Shown here piece after piece: positions 32,901 through 45,236 of a stretch of DNA of 64,000 nt. Position numbers and translations under genes: made by a program. Within the stretch, counting starts at the first letter, position 1; every line of letters begins with the position of its first letter. The notes under the pieces were generated by a model, which was given only the letters and a program-made list of their open reading frames with translations, was not told the DNA's origin and did not search any database. Source of the DNA: Theocolax elegans (lineage: Eukaryota > Arthropoda > Insecta > Hymenoptera > Cerocephalidae); contig CM047431.1 in assembly GCA_026168455.1 (NCBI GenBank), forward strand, positions 15,240,183-15,304,182. The letters are read 5' to 3'.

Positions 32901-35879
32901 TTTAGTATTTTCCACGTAAATATTAACAGAATTAAACCACATTTTGCAACGTTGGAAACTCTGGTATACCCGCGCGCTTATGATGTCAGCCATTTCTGAA
33001 ACCTTCCTCACTCCACTTGATGCAACAGAAATTAATCAGCTGCAACATTACAACTTGTTCAGGAACGATCGTATCGGGTAGGAGGGGGGGGTGCTTATGT
33101 CAGAAATATATATAAAGTCAAGGTTGTGGGTCAATCGGACCAGATTTTCAATAATTCGCCAGAGTTTCTCATGTTAGATGTCTCGTGTAGTCTGTTCAAA
33201 GTCCTAGTTTGTGTAGTGTGTAGGCGCCCGGGCGCCACCATGCCTTCGTTATTTTTTGATTTATTGTCAGATTTAAATTCTATGTACGAACATATAGTTA
33301 TCACGGGTGACTTTAATATCAATTTTAATCGGCCGTGCGCCGCTGTTGACTTTATGGTCTCGCGCTTAAACGAACTTAATCTAATGTTAATCCCATCAGA
33401 ACCTACGCATCATGCACAATGCGTTGACTATATTTCGCATACGTGGCTCGATATTTTTATTTTACGCGATAGCATGCTTAATTTTAACTTTTCCAAGTCC
33501 GATGTACCGTTTATGGCCGATTCAGGGCACGATGCCATTATGATTAACTTAAATTTAGAGAGGTCGAGGCGTCAGCCGAGTAGGTATAAGTCGCGTAGGT
33601 TGGGCGGGATTGACGGCGAATGTTTTGCTCGGACCTTCAGCTTTAACCCTAAACTTGCTCTTACGGATCGTACCGCAACCTTGCACGCTGAATCGGATTT
33701 AGGTTCTCCTACCATGTCCAATGATCGTGCTCAAATTCATGGCGACGAGTTGGCTGTTGACTCTGCGGTACGAGGTTTGAGCAACGCCATTGTTCGCGCG
33801 TATGACCAGCTGGCGCCGACTAGGTTACGTACCACGGGCAACAAGCGTAAACCCTGGATCACACCTAATGTTAATCGCTTGATTAAGGAGAGCAAGCGAG
33901 CGTACCGAACCGCCAAGCGCAGCAATGATCTAAATGATTTTGCCCGCTATCGCCGCCTGCGTGGTGAGGCCTCGTGTGCCTTAGAGTCGGCTAAATTTGA
34001 CTTCATAAATCGCGAGTTAAACGCGGCCGTCGATGCCAAATCAAAGTGGCGTATCTTGAAGAGCTATGGCGTTTCGGGGCGCTCGAGGCCTTCACCTTCT
34101 GCGCTATTCCCTCTGGACGAATTAAACGCGCACTATGCTGCTATCTTGTGTCAATCTGACCCGGTTTCGCGCCATGTGCTAACAGATGTTTTGATTTTTG
34201 CCCCAGTAACTACTTTAAATTGTTTTAACTTCGAACGTATCACTGTCACCCGTGTCGGTGAGGCGTTGGGTGGTTCGACCTCGCGGGCGACGGGTGTTGA
34301 TGGAATCTCCGTTCCGATGCTTAAGCTCGCGAGCTCGTCTTTATTGGGTCACTTGGCGGACATCTTCGATGCCTCGCTTCAGACGGGCTGTTTTACCTCG
34401 CTATGGAAGAGGGCGCTGCTGTACCCACTGGCTAAGTCTAGTGTGTGCAGCAGTATTACTGATACTAGACCTATAGCTCGGCTGTGTGAGGTGTCGAAGT
34501 TGCTTGAACGGATAGTACACGAGCAGCTTATGCGATACTTGGAAACAAACGATCTCCTTTCTTGCAGGCAGGCTGGTTTCCGCAGGGGACATAGTACGCA
34601 ATCGGCATTGCTCGGAGTAGTGGAGGATGTCCGTAGGGGCATCGATCATCGTATGGTGACGCTGCTAGTCCTATTCGACTTCTCAAAAGCTTTTGATACG
34701 GTCCCTCACGGCGCTCTCCTCCATAAGCTTCGAGCGGTCGGTTGCTCTGATCTGGTTATTAGCTGGCTCTACACGTACTTACGGGGCCGCACGCAGGCTG
34801 TTGAGGGTGATGGGGGCGACCGGTCTGGATGGTCCGCTGTTCATGCAGGCGTCCCTCAGGGTAGTGTTTTAGGACCCCTCTTGTTTTTAATTTTTATAAA
34901 TGATCTGCCTGCGGTCTTGGAGTACTCGAAATACATGATTTTTGCGAATGATACACAGCTACATTATTCTTTTCCCCCTGCGGAGTTCAGTTTGGCTGTG
35001 CCTTTCCACGGGGGACGCGGGATGCGGGGGCGGTTGCGGACTGGGCGGCTTTGAATGGTCTGAAACTGAATGTCTCCAAGACGAAGGTTATTCTGCTGGA
35101 TAGTCAACAATATATCTCTAGATTCGATCTTGGAGGCATTCAGAGGGTGTGTGAATAATGAGCCATTACAGTATGAGAGTGCCGATAAATCTTTGGGGCT
35201 GTGGATTATGCCATCCTTGGAATGGGTTAAATACGTGCAATCGATCTCGCAGAGTGTACATGGTGTGCTGCACTCCCTCAGATTCTATAAGCGAGCCTTG
35301 TCCAGAGGGTCGCGCAAGGCGCTGGTCGAGAGCTTGATCTGGCCTTACCTGGACTATGCGTGTGCGGTCTACAATAACGTTGACCGGACGCTAGAATTAA
35401 AGCTTCAAAGATTGGTTAATGCGTGTATGCGCTTCGTCTGGGGTAATATTCCCAGACGGGCGCATGTCACGCCCTATCGGTTGGAAATGGGTTGGCTGTC
35501 GGTTGGGCACAGGAGGCTTTATCTCATTTGCTCCCTGGCTTTTAAAATCATCTCAACTTCATCCCCGTCATATCTATGTAACCATTTCATACAGACTGAC
35601 TCTCGCCCAAATGTCCGTGTTTCTTCTCGTTTGCAGCGGCGGCCTCTCACCTATCATCCACCCAGGACTGAAGCGCTGAATCGGTCCTTCACTATCACTG
35701 CTTCCAGACTCCTTAACAACTTTCCCGAACTAGTCTTCGACCTTGATCGTCTTCATTCGTTTCAACATCGTCTGCGTGATTACCTTACTGGGCTTGACCG
35801 ACAGGCATGGAATAGGCGTGTGGAGGAAGAGGGTATTACCCTGTCTGAGGTCCCGTCATGGTGGACCCCGCATGTGTAG
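32901..35879 (+). pseudogene. LINE ORF2 (endonuclease-reverse transcriptase), damaged
   Basis: The endonuclease begins with FSIFHVNINRIKPHFATLE at about 32907, is broken at a short G-run near 33083-33090 and continues in the 642-codon frame 33126-35054 (VITGDFNINFNRP, EN block). The RT domain has TGVDGISVPML, QAGFRRGHSTQSALLG, LFDFSKAFDTVPHG and GVPQGSVLGPLLF. The catalytic FADD box reads FAND (about 34943), so one metal-binding Asp is lost. A further frameshift lies near 35000-35070, after which 35070-35879 encodes the thumb and C-terminal region (SLGLWIMPSLEW, RLVNACMRFVWGNIP). The element cannot retrotranspose with this ORF2. Confidence 0.9.
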
Positions 35880-36274
35880 CCCTGATGGCCGCGGCTCTGA
35901 TTCTAATGTATCTTATTATATTGTATCTTTTATTTCGTGTATCGCCGTGGCTAGTGCAATTACGCTATTTTGTAAGTACGCATCCATATGTTAATTTATG
36001 CGTTATATCTATGTATCTAGAGCTATATTAACTAAATTATGAAAATACTATTATACTTTGTTTTTGTTCTGATTTTAATTTGTAATTAATTTATATTTAT
36101 ATTCAAATTATTACCTGTGATCTAGTGTTCCACTGATTGCGTTTATGTAATTTAATTCAGCAACTGTATACTTCTAAGACTGAGAAATGTAATTATTATC
36201 AATGTAATATGTGCTACTTTGGGGGCTGGCCCCCGTAGCCTAATAAATTTCTATCGATCAATCTCCCCCTGCCA

Positions 36275-36838
36275 CTCAGCCACTTTTTGTCCAATCATTT
36301 TCCTGTATATTGTGCAACTTATGTCTCATGTCTCCTTCGTCTCCCTCATTTTCTTTCTCCACCGTAACTGTAAATGAAGTACAACGCGCAGTTTAAGGGG
36401 CGTCCTCGAAGGCAGTAGGGATTGATGGCACATCTGTTGCAATGCTGTAGCTATTGAAGCCACAATTAATACCTCACCTTGTCGTTCTTTTCAATGATTT
36501 GCTCTTAACTGGGTACTTTCCCGACTACTCGGAAAGAGTTCTGTTGTTCTCATTGGCAAAGTCGAGCAGGATAAACTAATAGACAAGCAGAGTTTTCAAA
36601 GGGACACAGTACCCAGACAGCTCTCCTGGGTGTTCCAGATGAGAGACCCATTGACTCCAGAATGATCACAATCCTTGTCCTGTTTGACTACTCGAAAGCC
36701 ATCGATACGGTACATGAAAAACTAACTCTTAAACTGAACGAAATTGGTTGCTCCGATACTGTTTTAAACTGGTTTTATCGATATCTTATAGGTCGCACGC
36801 AGGCTGTGGAGAGCGATATTGGTGTAATATGCGTGAAC
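36275..36838 (+). pseudogene. LINE RT fragment, plus strand
   Basis: The stretch matches in inverse orientation the LINE at about 57060-57680, including CGCGCAGTTTAAGG/AGAGCGTCC blocks and the RT segment ITILVLFDYSKAIDTV and LNEIGCSDTVLNWFYRYLIG. Stops and a deleted block remove most of the palm. It belongs to the same LINE family as the minus-strand copy at 55.7-57.8 kb. Confidence 0.8.
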
Positions 36839-36849
36839 CGATGCTGAAC

Positions 36850-37395
36850 TAATTGCAGAGAAATTGCAACAAGAATACGCACAAATTGAGCATCATTACC
36901 ATCTCTCAGGATATCGGCATTCAAATTACCCATAAAGATTTTATTACTGTATTCGCGATAGTATATTCGTAAACTGTCTGAAAACTGAGTATCCCTTGTA
37001 AGAGCAATTTTCGGTGGTCGATAAATAACAGCTATAAGAGTAGGTGGTGCATCATTATCCTGAATTTTACAGAAAATATAATGTGGTATTCCAGGTATCC
37101 CCGGTTGCTCAGTTTTTGATGTTCCAAGGATTTTCCATTTTAAATTAAATCTTATATATAAAGCTAGCCTGTCTGACTACCGTATATCCCTTGACATGAA
37201 TAACGTTATCCATTAGTTTCGAGTCCAGCTTTGTCTCAGCAACACCAAAGAGATCAAAAAAGGGACAATCAGAAAGAAACTGACGGATCTGCTCCATGTG
37301 ACCTCTAAACGAGTTTATATTAAGAAAAACATGCCCGCAATCTCCCCCCTCCCCTGAAACTATCAGTGTTTCTGTATTGCTATTGGCATTGTCAT
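36850..37395 (-). pseudogene. LINE endonuclease fragment of a different family
   Basis: Minus-strand reading gives GHVFLNINSFRGHMEQIRQF, then FDLFGVAETKLDSKLMDNVI, matching the start of APE-type LINE endonucleases (N-x-N ... aiaETkLd). Later pieces are out of frame. The motif spacing differs from the CR1-like copies in this window, so it is probably another LINE clade. It lies head to head with the plus-strand RT fragment just before it. Confidence 0.7.
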
Positions 37396-37454
37396 TGATG
37401 GGAGCATCCTCAGTCGGATCTATTAATTATTATACTTTCGCCGAACTGAGAGTA

Positions 37455-38545
37455 ACATTGCCCCCATTATGAATTTCATGCGAGGACTTCAGCCAGGACG
37501 AGATACTGCCATTCTTGTCAAAACTTCTCATCGGAACCGCAGCTATATGGTACTAGAACAAGAAAGACAAATGGTACTCATGGCAGGATTTTGTAAAATC
37601 TACCAAGACGGGGTGCGGAATGAGCCAAATCCTTTAGCAAAGGCTCATGAAATAGTCCAACAGTATGAAATTACATCACCTGTTCAATTGCAATCATGCA
37701 GAAACTTAACCCGATTTCAAGCGAGCAGAGACAACTTGACCATCTGTACCACAACATGCTACTACAGCTTGAGAGGCTCTTTAACCTTTAGAGTACCGGG
37801 ATTTGAGATTTGTGATCGCCCTCAGAAAGTGGTCGAAAAAGGTATCTGATATCATTGATTGACTATGGTGTGAAGGTCGATCAATGGTCGAGCAATTATA
37901 ATAGTTTTTCGGTCCTCTAAAGGTTAAGAGAACTGAAGCCAAGTGAATCAAAGACTGACTGGCGAAGTACGCCAAGCAAACTCGCGAGCGTGAGAAACTG
38001 TATTGTCCTCCTCCGGCAGAAGAGGAATTGATGCTTTCCGAACTTGCTTACAAGGCAAAGTGACAGAAGCAGCCGAACGCCATACCGAGGTAGCAAGCAC
38101 AGCTAAGAAAGTGAGTGAGCCATTTCGAGAACGCCCGATAGAATAGCTAACAAAAGTTCTTGAGAAAACCCTTAGGATCAAGCGAACGAGTAGCCAGGCA
38201 GATGGGGTAAGGTGAATAAAGATACAATCTGGGAAAATAACCCACAAGTTCCCTTTACAATGTAGAAAACACAGGAAGGAGACACGTAAAAGTTCCGATC
38301 ATCGGTCATCGAGCAGTTCTTCTTTGAGGCCTAGGGAAAATTCGAAGACGAAGGTAAAGGAGACCGAGAAGAAAGAAGATTTTGCTAAGCCAATATGGTA
38401 CCACACCTGTGGTACGTTGCGGTAGAAGTGCTCAGACTGCGCAAAAAATGCGCGAGGAAGCATTTAGAGGTAACAACCGCATGTCCCATATGACAGTGAG
38501 TCTTTAAAGAGGATAAAGTAATGACTGACTCATGATAAGTCCCAG
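37455..38545 (+). pseudogene. Gag-like relic of an LTR retrotransposon
   Basis: A plus-strand frame from 37469 reads FMRGLQPGRDTAILVKTSHR, similar to the core of insect LTR-element Gag (FL.GLkp...ilvk...p.tl.eA). Further down are an Arg/Ser/Lys-rich stretch (about 38260-38380) and a damaged zinc-knuckle-like cluster near 38400-38445 (WYHTCG...CSDC). Stops and frameshifts occur throughout. A small piggyBac-type MITE has landed inside at 37785-37923. No pol region follows. The assignment to an LTR family is not possible. Confidence 0.5.
37785..37923. mobile_element. 139-bp piggyBac-type MITE
   Basis: The ends are CCTTTAGAGTACCGGG and CGGTCCTCTAAAGG (inverted), and TTAA flanks both sides (37781-37784 and 37924-37927). 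These are the diagnostic target site and end type of piggyBac elements. The termini match those of the 854-bp MITE at 45889-46742. It interrupts the gag relic. Confidence 0.85.
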
Positions 38546-38807
38546 GAGAAAGAAATTCTCGAAATACTTAAAAAATGACGAACGCCGTACGGTACAACCA
38601 AATATCTGCAATGGATATCTAGGTTGCTAGTTAAATTCTAACTTTAACAGCAGTAATATCTACACAATGTAGATCTCAATAAACACTATAGATTACTGGA
38701 CTGAGCGGGGAGCTCTGTTCTCCGTCGGTACTCAAATTCGTCCGCATGATCGAGCCAACAGTGAGATTGCGTTGTTTAATAGTATTCTTATTTTAATTAA
38801 CATTTTG

Positions 38808-39013
38808 GAGGACTACGATGGCTCGGTCGGTTAGGGCATTGGGCTCGTAATCTGGAGGTCTCAGGTTTGATTCCAGATCTTGGCCGATTGATACAAGCAC
38901 CACTGGAGAATGTATTTTCAACAAGTGCCTTCTTTACCAAGTCATTGTATAACCTCCGTCGCTGATTAGCATCGATTTAGGAGCATCAACAGAGCGACGT
39001 TAAAATAAAAAAA
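38808..39013 (+). mobile_element. tRNA-derived SINE with 13-bp target duplication
   Basis: The 5' part is tRNA-Thr(CGT)-like, with an A box around TGGCTCGGTCGG and a B box GGTTTGATTCC; the anticodon-loop-like word is CTCGTAA. The tail has TCGCTGATTAGCATCGAT and AGAGCGACGTTAAAATAA followed by poly-A. AATTAACATTTTG occurs directly before (38795-38807) and after (39014-39026) it. The tail is shared with the longer SINE at 44308-44743. Confidence 0.92.
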
Positions 39014-39323
39014 AATTAACATTTTGTGAGTAGTGTCTAATCCCCTTGTCATAATGTACTTTATTCACATAGAATACAGATTTTAAAATTTTTCGCTTAA
39101 TTGCACAACAACGTTGAAAATCGCGGATAATCGCTAACATGACATTAATTAATACAATCAGTAGGTAAGAAACAGTGCATTTAGCTATATAACACGAAAT
39201 GTTTTTACTACTTTCTGTATGCATTACTTATCTGTTAAAATTATAAAAATAAAAAAAATATTAATATGTTTATATATTAATACGTTTATATATTAATATA
39301 TTAAAAATTATTAATATCTTTAG

Positions 39324-39537
39324 ATTTACAAAGAAATTACTCAGAAGATGCAGTAGAAATGGATGATATGCGCGAATCACCTTTACCAATGCAATATGCA
39401 AGATCGCCGAGACTACCACGACGTAGTTCTATTTCTGGATCAGAAGCTGTAGATAATATTCAAGGTGATGATGAAGGTAATGAAATAAATGTAGATATCG
39501 GAAGTGATAAGAAGAAACGCGGCCGTTCACCATTTCG
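39324..39537 (+). CDS. Internal exon of a host gene, unidentified
   Basis: The 214-bp exon is bounded by a 3' splice site ATCTTTAG|ATTT and a 5' splice site TTTCG|GTGAGT. The frame is fully open: it begins with two bases of a split codon, continues LQRNYSEDAVEMDDMRESP and ARSPRLPRRSSISGSEAV, has an acidic stretch and ends KKKRGRSPFR with two bases of an Arg codon. Low complexity and Ser/Arg/acidic composition suggest a disordered linker of a larger protein. The exon is compatible in phase with the exon at 49071. I do not recognise the gene. Codon use is normal, unlike the surrounding relics. Confidence 0.8.
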
Positions 39538-41519
39538 GTGAGTGATTTTAGCTTTTACTTAATTTTATCAATACTTTTCTAGATTAACAATCTAATGATG
39601 TATAGTTATTACTTTGCACAAAAGTATTTAATACAAAATAATTTACACTAAATATATTATGAATTTTATTAATTAATTTTGACCGATTAAAATTTGTCAC
39701 TGAGACTATAATTTATTCTTGCTAATATTATTGCTAATTAGACCAATTTATTTGAAAAAAATGTTATTACAGTTAATTAATTTCATCAGAATATTCATAA
39801 ATGTGTTAGGATATTTTAACACTGTTACTTTGTCTAATTAAAAAAATAATAATAAATAATTTAGGCATTTTGACAGCATCATTCACTAAAATAATAAGAT
39901 TTTTGAAGCCAGAAAATTTTCTGGAGACATATTCTGAATAACAGAACAGATAATCTGTTTTAATTGGGGTAGTTTAGTGGACTTGATATCAAGCGCTAAT
40001 GTCAGAAACAGAGAATAAAATTGCATCTAATATATATTTGTACTTATTTTTCTTTGTATACAAGAAAAATCTTTTGAAATATAGTTAATTTCGACTTATA
40101 GCTGATGGTGGGAAAAAGGCGGGGTTGACAAGATGGAACTCCCGTTACAAAAAATATTAAGAAAATCTGTATATGCTAAATTATATTATGAGCTAATTAC
40201 ATTTATTCATACTAATGAATTTATTCAAAAATTTGTAATTTACTATTAAACTTAAAATTTACTACATTAAAAAAATCGTAATTTACTTGTTTGTAATACT
40301 TATAGGTGAATTGCGTTTTATGCAAATTACTAATTAAGACATTAAATATTGATTTTACGTTTACTCCATCATAATTAGTATATTACAATAGATGTACAGG
40401 ACACCTGCGTTTACTAAGGCTAAATAATTTTACAAGGAGAAAAAATTACTTTGTTACCGTGTATTCTACACAGTATTTTATTGTTATTACAAAACTCGAT
40501 TTTGTATGCTATATTCTGATAAGAAAAAAATAAAAAATACACGACTGTTGCGCGGCTAAATGATTCTTGTATCCGTAGGGTGACAAATACGGCTCTTAGT
40601 GTGATAATAATCATTTCTATGCGCTTATATCCTAAAGAATTATTTTAACTTGAAAATTATATAACTTAATTTCTTGAAAGATGGCTTTTGTTAAAGAAGC
40701 TTAAACATCGATCTTCTATTCCTTATATCTATACCTTATAAAAACTAACAAAGTAAGATCTGCAGGTAATTAACCCTAAAGAGCACTTTACATGGTGGAA
40801 AATATTGGCTATGAATCCCACAATAAAGATTGATGCATCAAACACCTACATTTTCAATTTTTTAAATTTTGATTCTCTGACGTTATCAATTTTTACGCCT
40901 TCAAAAGGTATTTTTAATAATTGTTAGAAGTAGGTTTTTTACGTTTTCAATTCATTAGTATTGCCTCAAATAGTTATTTTTATGATTTTGGGGTGACTCC
41001 ATACATATGTAAATATTATTCTTTATATTATTACCTTATAAGTAATTAAACACTTATATTAATCATTTGATGAATATAGTGATATACTGCAAGCTAATTG
41101 TGTGAATATATAAATTAAACGTGTAATGATACTTCAAACGGTGAGGCTAAACAACAAATGATTCCTTAAATTAAATACTTAAACTTCAATGAATCACTCA
41201 TGAATTATAAATTTTTGTACAAGATTTATTTTTTTGTACACTATTTTTTGAAAAATCTTATCTTTTTATGCACAATATACTATAATTCACGAGATACGTA
41301 CACGGCTGAATATTCTACAGACAATTCTATGCAAGATCGTGGTGCTAAATAAATCTAATTAAATCCAGTCAGGCTTATATCTCCCTTATCGACCCAGACA
41401 CTGTTTTGAGAGTCTGAATACTACCTACTCTTGACTAATCAAGGCAGGTTACATCAGCCTCACAGCATTTCCACGGGGACTTATATTTGTTTAGATTCTA
41501 AAAAACGCCCATTCTTATA

Positions 41520-41789
41520 GTGGACCAGAAAGAAAATAACCGAAGCTTTTAGTTATATCGCTCTTTGACTATGCATGCACGGTCTGCAATGATATTGATA
41601 AAACCAAATACCTAAAAGTTCATCGCCAATTTATATATCTGTATTACATTCGTATGGAACAACATACTTTAGCGAGTTTCACTGCTTTTAACGTTATCTC
41701 TCATAAATCGCATCTCTACCTTGTACAATTGTACCTTACTAGACAAATCTTCTTCAGCCCGCTCATCTGTTTGATATCCTCCTAAATCT
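41520..41789 (+). pseudogene. LINE thumb-region fragment, 5' part
   Basis: The plus strand reads ISLFDYACTVCNDIDK and VHRQFIYLYYIRMEQHTL, the degraded counterpart of FDYACVVFHDLDATRHLKL in the better LINE copies of this window. The fragment ends exactly at the TTAA target of the piggyBac element (41790-41793) and continues on the other side at 48214. Confidence 0.7.
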
Positions 41790-43405
41790 TTAACCTTTAA
41801 GGACGGGGATTTTGACCTTGAAATTCGACTTTTTTCTCACAATATTTGTGCATAAAACACGTAGAATGCCTGACAAAATTGGTGGTCGATATGTCGACCA
41901 GTCCCGTCTGGAACGTAAAATCCAATGTTAAATATTTAATTTGGCGAGTTAGGAGTGCTTTGTGCTGAAAATGTTGAGGAGACATCCTTGACCTTAAAAA
42001 TTGTATTTCAAGGTCAACTTCATTACTTGTAGTATTTTAGTCCAAAAATGATTTCCAAAAATGATATGCATTACATGCATTTTTATGACTGATGTATTAT
42101 GAAAAACAATATTAGTTTTCGCTCTTAGCATGACCCAGAATCAATAGCGTGGATATGGCGAAAATTTGATCCCTTTGGGATGCTTTATTTCCGTGAGTCC
42201 CCTAGCCTCTCACGTTGGGGTGCTTTATTACCATGAGTTCCCTTGCCTCTCACCTCTAAACATTTGACTTTATGATCATATCATAGCACATGTATTTTGT
42301 TCGACTAGTAATTTTACGTAAAGCACACAAGTGACACTTTCGACTTGTAGTAAACCTTGGAAAATGACGATCAACTAATCGAGTAGGAGGGCTAACAAGA
42401 CGAGAAATGTTATCATTAGTATTATACAATTTCAATAATGATCTAATAACCGATATTCGGAATGAAGAAAAGGGCATTGGTCCTTGATATTTTATTTTAT
42501 ATAAAGAATGAACATTAGATAAACTTAGATCAATAAGATGGAAAAATAACTTGCGATACCACTTTATTGTTTTTCTAACTGTTTCGGTTATAGACAATTG
42601 TCTATCTACATTGTCAAAACCACCCATATTTTGGTTGTATTCATGGATGCATCGTGGTTTTATAATATCCTCATTGGTTTGATAGTGTTTTTTGCCAGTG
42701 GTACAGAACTTAGGTTCGTACACAGTTGTAAGCATGCAAACACTACGCTTATCTTGACACCTGATTGTCATCCACAAATTATTATGAGTAACTTGAAGTT
42801 CACCTCGCCCTAATTTATTTTCTAATTTTGGCATTTCTTTTCTATTTGTTCTTACCGTGCCACAGATTCCTGTATCGCGATCATGCAAAAATTCTGCCAT
42901 TATGGGAGATGTATACCAGTTATCTATATGTATGACATGACCCTTGTAAAAATAAGGTTGTAAAGAAATGAGCGACAATATCCCCAGTAACACCCAAATC
43001 AAACTTCTGTTAATCAGCGCCAGTCTAGACAATAAAACCCAAAATGAATCCAGTCTCACAGTCTACTAATTTAAAAAGTTTAATGCCAAACCTATTTCTT
43101 TTCAAAGAAATATACTGCTTGAATCGAAGCCTACCTTTCCGTAATACTAAGCTTTCATGAATACACAAATTTTTGCCTGGAATAAGAGCTGCTGAGAATT
43201 TACTTTGTAGATAGTCTATTATTGGTTTTATTTTCACTAAAGGATGGTGAGCGATTTTCGAGGTATCTTCATTGTCATGTAAATGTAAATGGCGTAAGAT
43301 TGCAAGAAGCCTATCACAGGACATTATTTGACCGAAAATTGGAGTATAAAGCAGAGGATCTTTAGACCAATAGTCTTTCAAGTCACCTTTTCAAATATAG
43401 CCCAT

Positions 43406-44855
43406 GTGTCGAGCATTGTTGAAATTCCGGGAAAATATCGACCGGCGAGAACGAACCGATCGATATTCTTCCCGGACATCAGAATCAAGCGCGTAAGGGG
43501 GGGATGCGAAGGAACGCGAAAGAGCCGCGAAGGGACTCGCGACGGGGGGAACCGCGAGCTACGCTAATTGGCCGCGGTGATCACGCGTTACATTTTGGGG
43601 GGAAAAATTAGACGCGCGACTTAGCACCGCGTACTCGCGATAGTTTAGTTCAAGCTTGAACAGCTTTCGCATCGGTCATCCGACGGTTAGCTCTGCGCTT
43701 GGTGAAATTTGGGTAAGGCGATCGTGGTTTTTTTTCTTTTCATCGTTCTCGCGGGGTTCGCCAATTACCATAATCGGTCGTGCTTTCGGTAGTTGGGAGG
43801 AAGGTGTCAATCAATAATTCGATTTCGACGATTTGTTCGTCATTTTTTCATTACGTGTCTGGTGTGCGGCGCATTCGCGTGTGCACGCGAGTTTATCTTT
43901 TTTTACGATTACACACACACACCACAAACAACGTCGAGAGGTGCACCTCACACTCAGAGTTCATCTCCGATTAATTCTGCCTTCGGGCACCTCACGATTT
44001 AAGCCCTGCAGGCACCAGTGTCGACGCGCTAAATTATTACACTCTTACACACGGGAAGACGAGGCTTCCCGCCTATTGGCCTGGATCCAGTTGTTTATAA
44101 CTGGTCGTGATAACCCTCTTTTGTTATCTAAATAACCTCTTTTCATTCTTTTGTAATTTCTTCTTTTTTATGCTCAAAATCAATGCGAATTATTTTCCCT
44201 TTCTCTATTCCTTTCAATAAATAATAATTTAATTCAGAAAAAATTGAATGATTTAAATATAAAATTGCGGAATTTACTTCAACTTCACTTTATAAAAACG
44301 TCGTTACGAGCCGCGGTGGTTCATGGGTAGAGCTCCCGACTCTCACACCGAGGGTCGTGGGTTCGATCCCAGACGTGTACCTCTGAAAATTTTTTCATGT
44401 GCATTTTTCGAACACCGCCACTCAGTGGCTCGGCGTGTCACTATAATGTGACGCCAGTTCAGGTGCGCGTGCGTTTCGTGCACTTGTCAGTGCATGAGAG
44501 GCACGGGCATCTGAACTATAGGAAACGTTAGGGACGCGAAGATGTAAAGAGGATCGCGGTGGTTCCATCGGGAGGACAGGCAACTGTAATTATTAGACTA
44601 ATTATAGTGACCGATGATATCTTCCGATGGACACAAGCACCACTGTTTCAACTACATGTATTTTGTTTACAGACACACCGTTCGCCTCCGTCGCTGATTA
44701 GCCCTGGCAGCATAAATAGAGCGACGTTAAATAACAAAAAAAAAAAAACGTCGTTACAATTAAAAATTTTCCTATTTGTAACTTTATAATCAATTAAAAT
44801 TTTTCCCATTTAATTCTATAAATCCCCATAATTTAGCGTCATTTGTACGCTACAT
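43406..44855. mobile_element. LTR-like insertion inside the piggyBac transposase
   Basis: The direct repeat CCCAT flanks the segment (43401-43405 and 44856-44860). Removing it joins the transposase codons in frame within a conserved MG dipeptide, with one TGA stop three codons later. The segment is CpG-rich with a CA repeat near 43911 and has no pol coding. After subtraction of the internal SINE it is about 1.0 kb, close to the size of the solo LTR at 22773-23854. It begins GTGTCGAGC and ends GCTACAT, so perfect TG...CA termini are not clear. Confidence 0.65.
44308..44743 (+). mobile_element. tRNA-Val-derived SINE, 436 bp
   Basis: The head resembles tRNA-Val(CAC): A box around TGGTTCATGGG, anticodon-loop word CTCACAC, and a perfect B box GGTTCGATCCC near 44361. 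The body is longer than in the SINE at 38808. The tail CCGTCGCTGATTAGCC ... AGAGCGACGTTAAATAAC plus poly-A is shared with it. AAAAACGTCGTTAC is duplicated at 44294-44307 and 44744-44757. It lies inside the LTR-like insertion, so it is the youngest layer here. Confidence 0.93.
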
Positions 44856-45236
44856 CCCATTACAATCGAAAGGCCAAGAAAACATTTAAATTCATCTTTT
44901 GTAAGAGGAGACCAAGTTTTCTGATGGGATTGCCGATATTCATGATTCTGACTTTCATAGCGATCTGTCTCATCTATAATTCTTTCAATCAGAGGGGAAT
45001 CAAAAAAGTATTTAAAGTAATTGATTGCTTTATTCCCCGATATAAAGATGTTAGGATTTATTTTGAATGTACCTTAAAAATCTTTGATTGATGGATAAAA
45101 ATACGCATTCTCAAAAATGTGAGTCTCATCATAATCATTTTCTACCAAATTAACTTCATGAATTTCCTCATTCTCCAAATCTTGTATTTCAAGTTCAGAC
45201 TTGACACTACTCCAAGTTTCAATATCAGCCATTTTA

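Larger units (their letters stand above)
31214..36262 (+). mobile_element. CR1/Jockey-type LINE, nearly full length
   Basis: The element has ORF1 (31494-32879), a 20-base gap, ORF2 (about 32901-35879, damaged) and a 3' region ending with AATAAATTTCTATCGATCAATCTC near 36262. The 5' limit is not certain; part of the 5' leader may lie in the duplicated block before 31214. GC content is much higher than in the surroundings. A PHD-like finger in ORF1 and the APE-type endonuclease plus RT order fit the CR1/Jockey group. Confidence 0.85.
42256..45232 (-). pseudogene. piggyBac transposase, interrupted
   Basis: The likely start is ATG at 45232 (MADIETWSSVKSELEI), followed by an acidic N-terminal region. 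A frameshift near 45074 leads to YFFDSPLIERIIDETDRY and FKCFLGLSIVMG (to about 44856). After a 1450-bp insertion the protein resumes with KDYWSKDPLLYTPIFGQIM at about 43385. A frameshift near 43025-43059 leads to HIDNWYTSPIMAEFL, DKRSVCMLTTVYEP and EYNQNMGGFDNVDRQLS, the blocks around the conserved DDD residues of piggyBac. The C-terminal end has CHLCALRK...MCYDM, the Cys-rich finger typical of the family. The gene encoded the enzyme that cuts and pastes at TTAA; it is now inactive. Confidence 0.92.

Noticed and set aside
39538..41340. Additional host exons in the first part of the intron
   Set aside because: I found no open stretch bounded by both splice signals in a phase that fits the neighbours.
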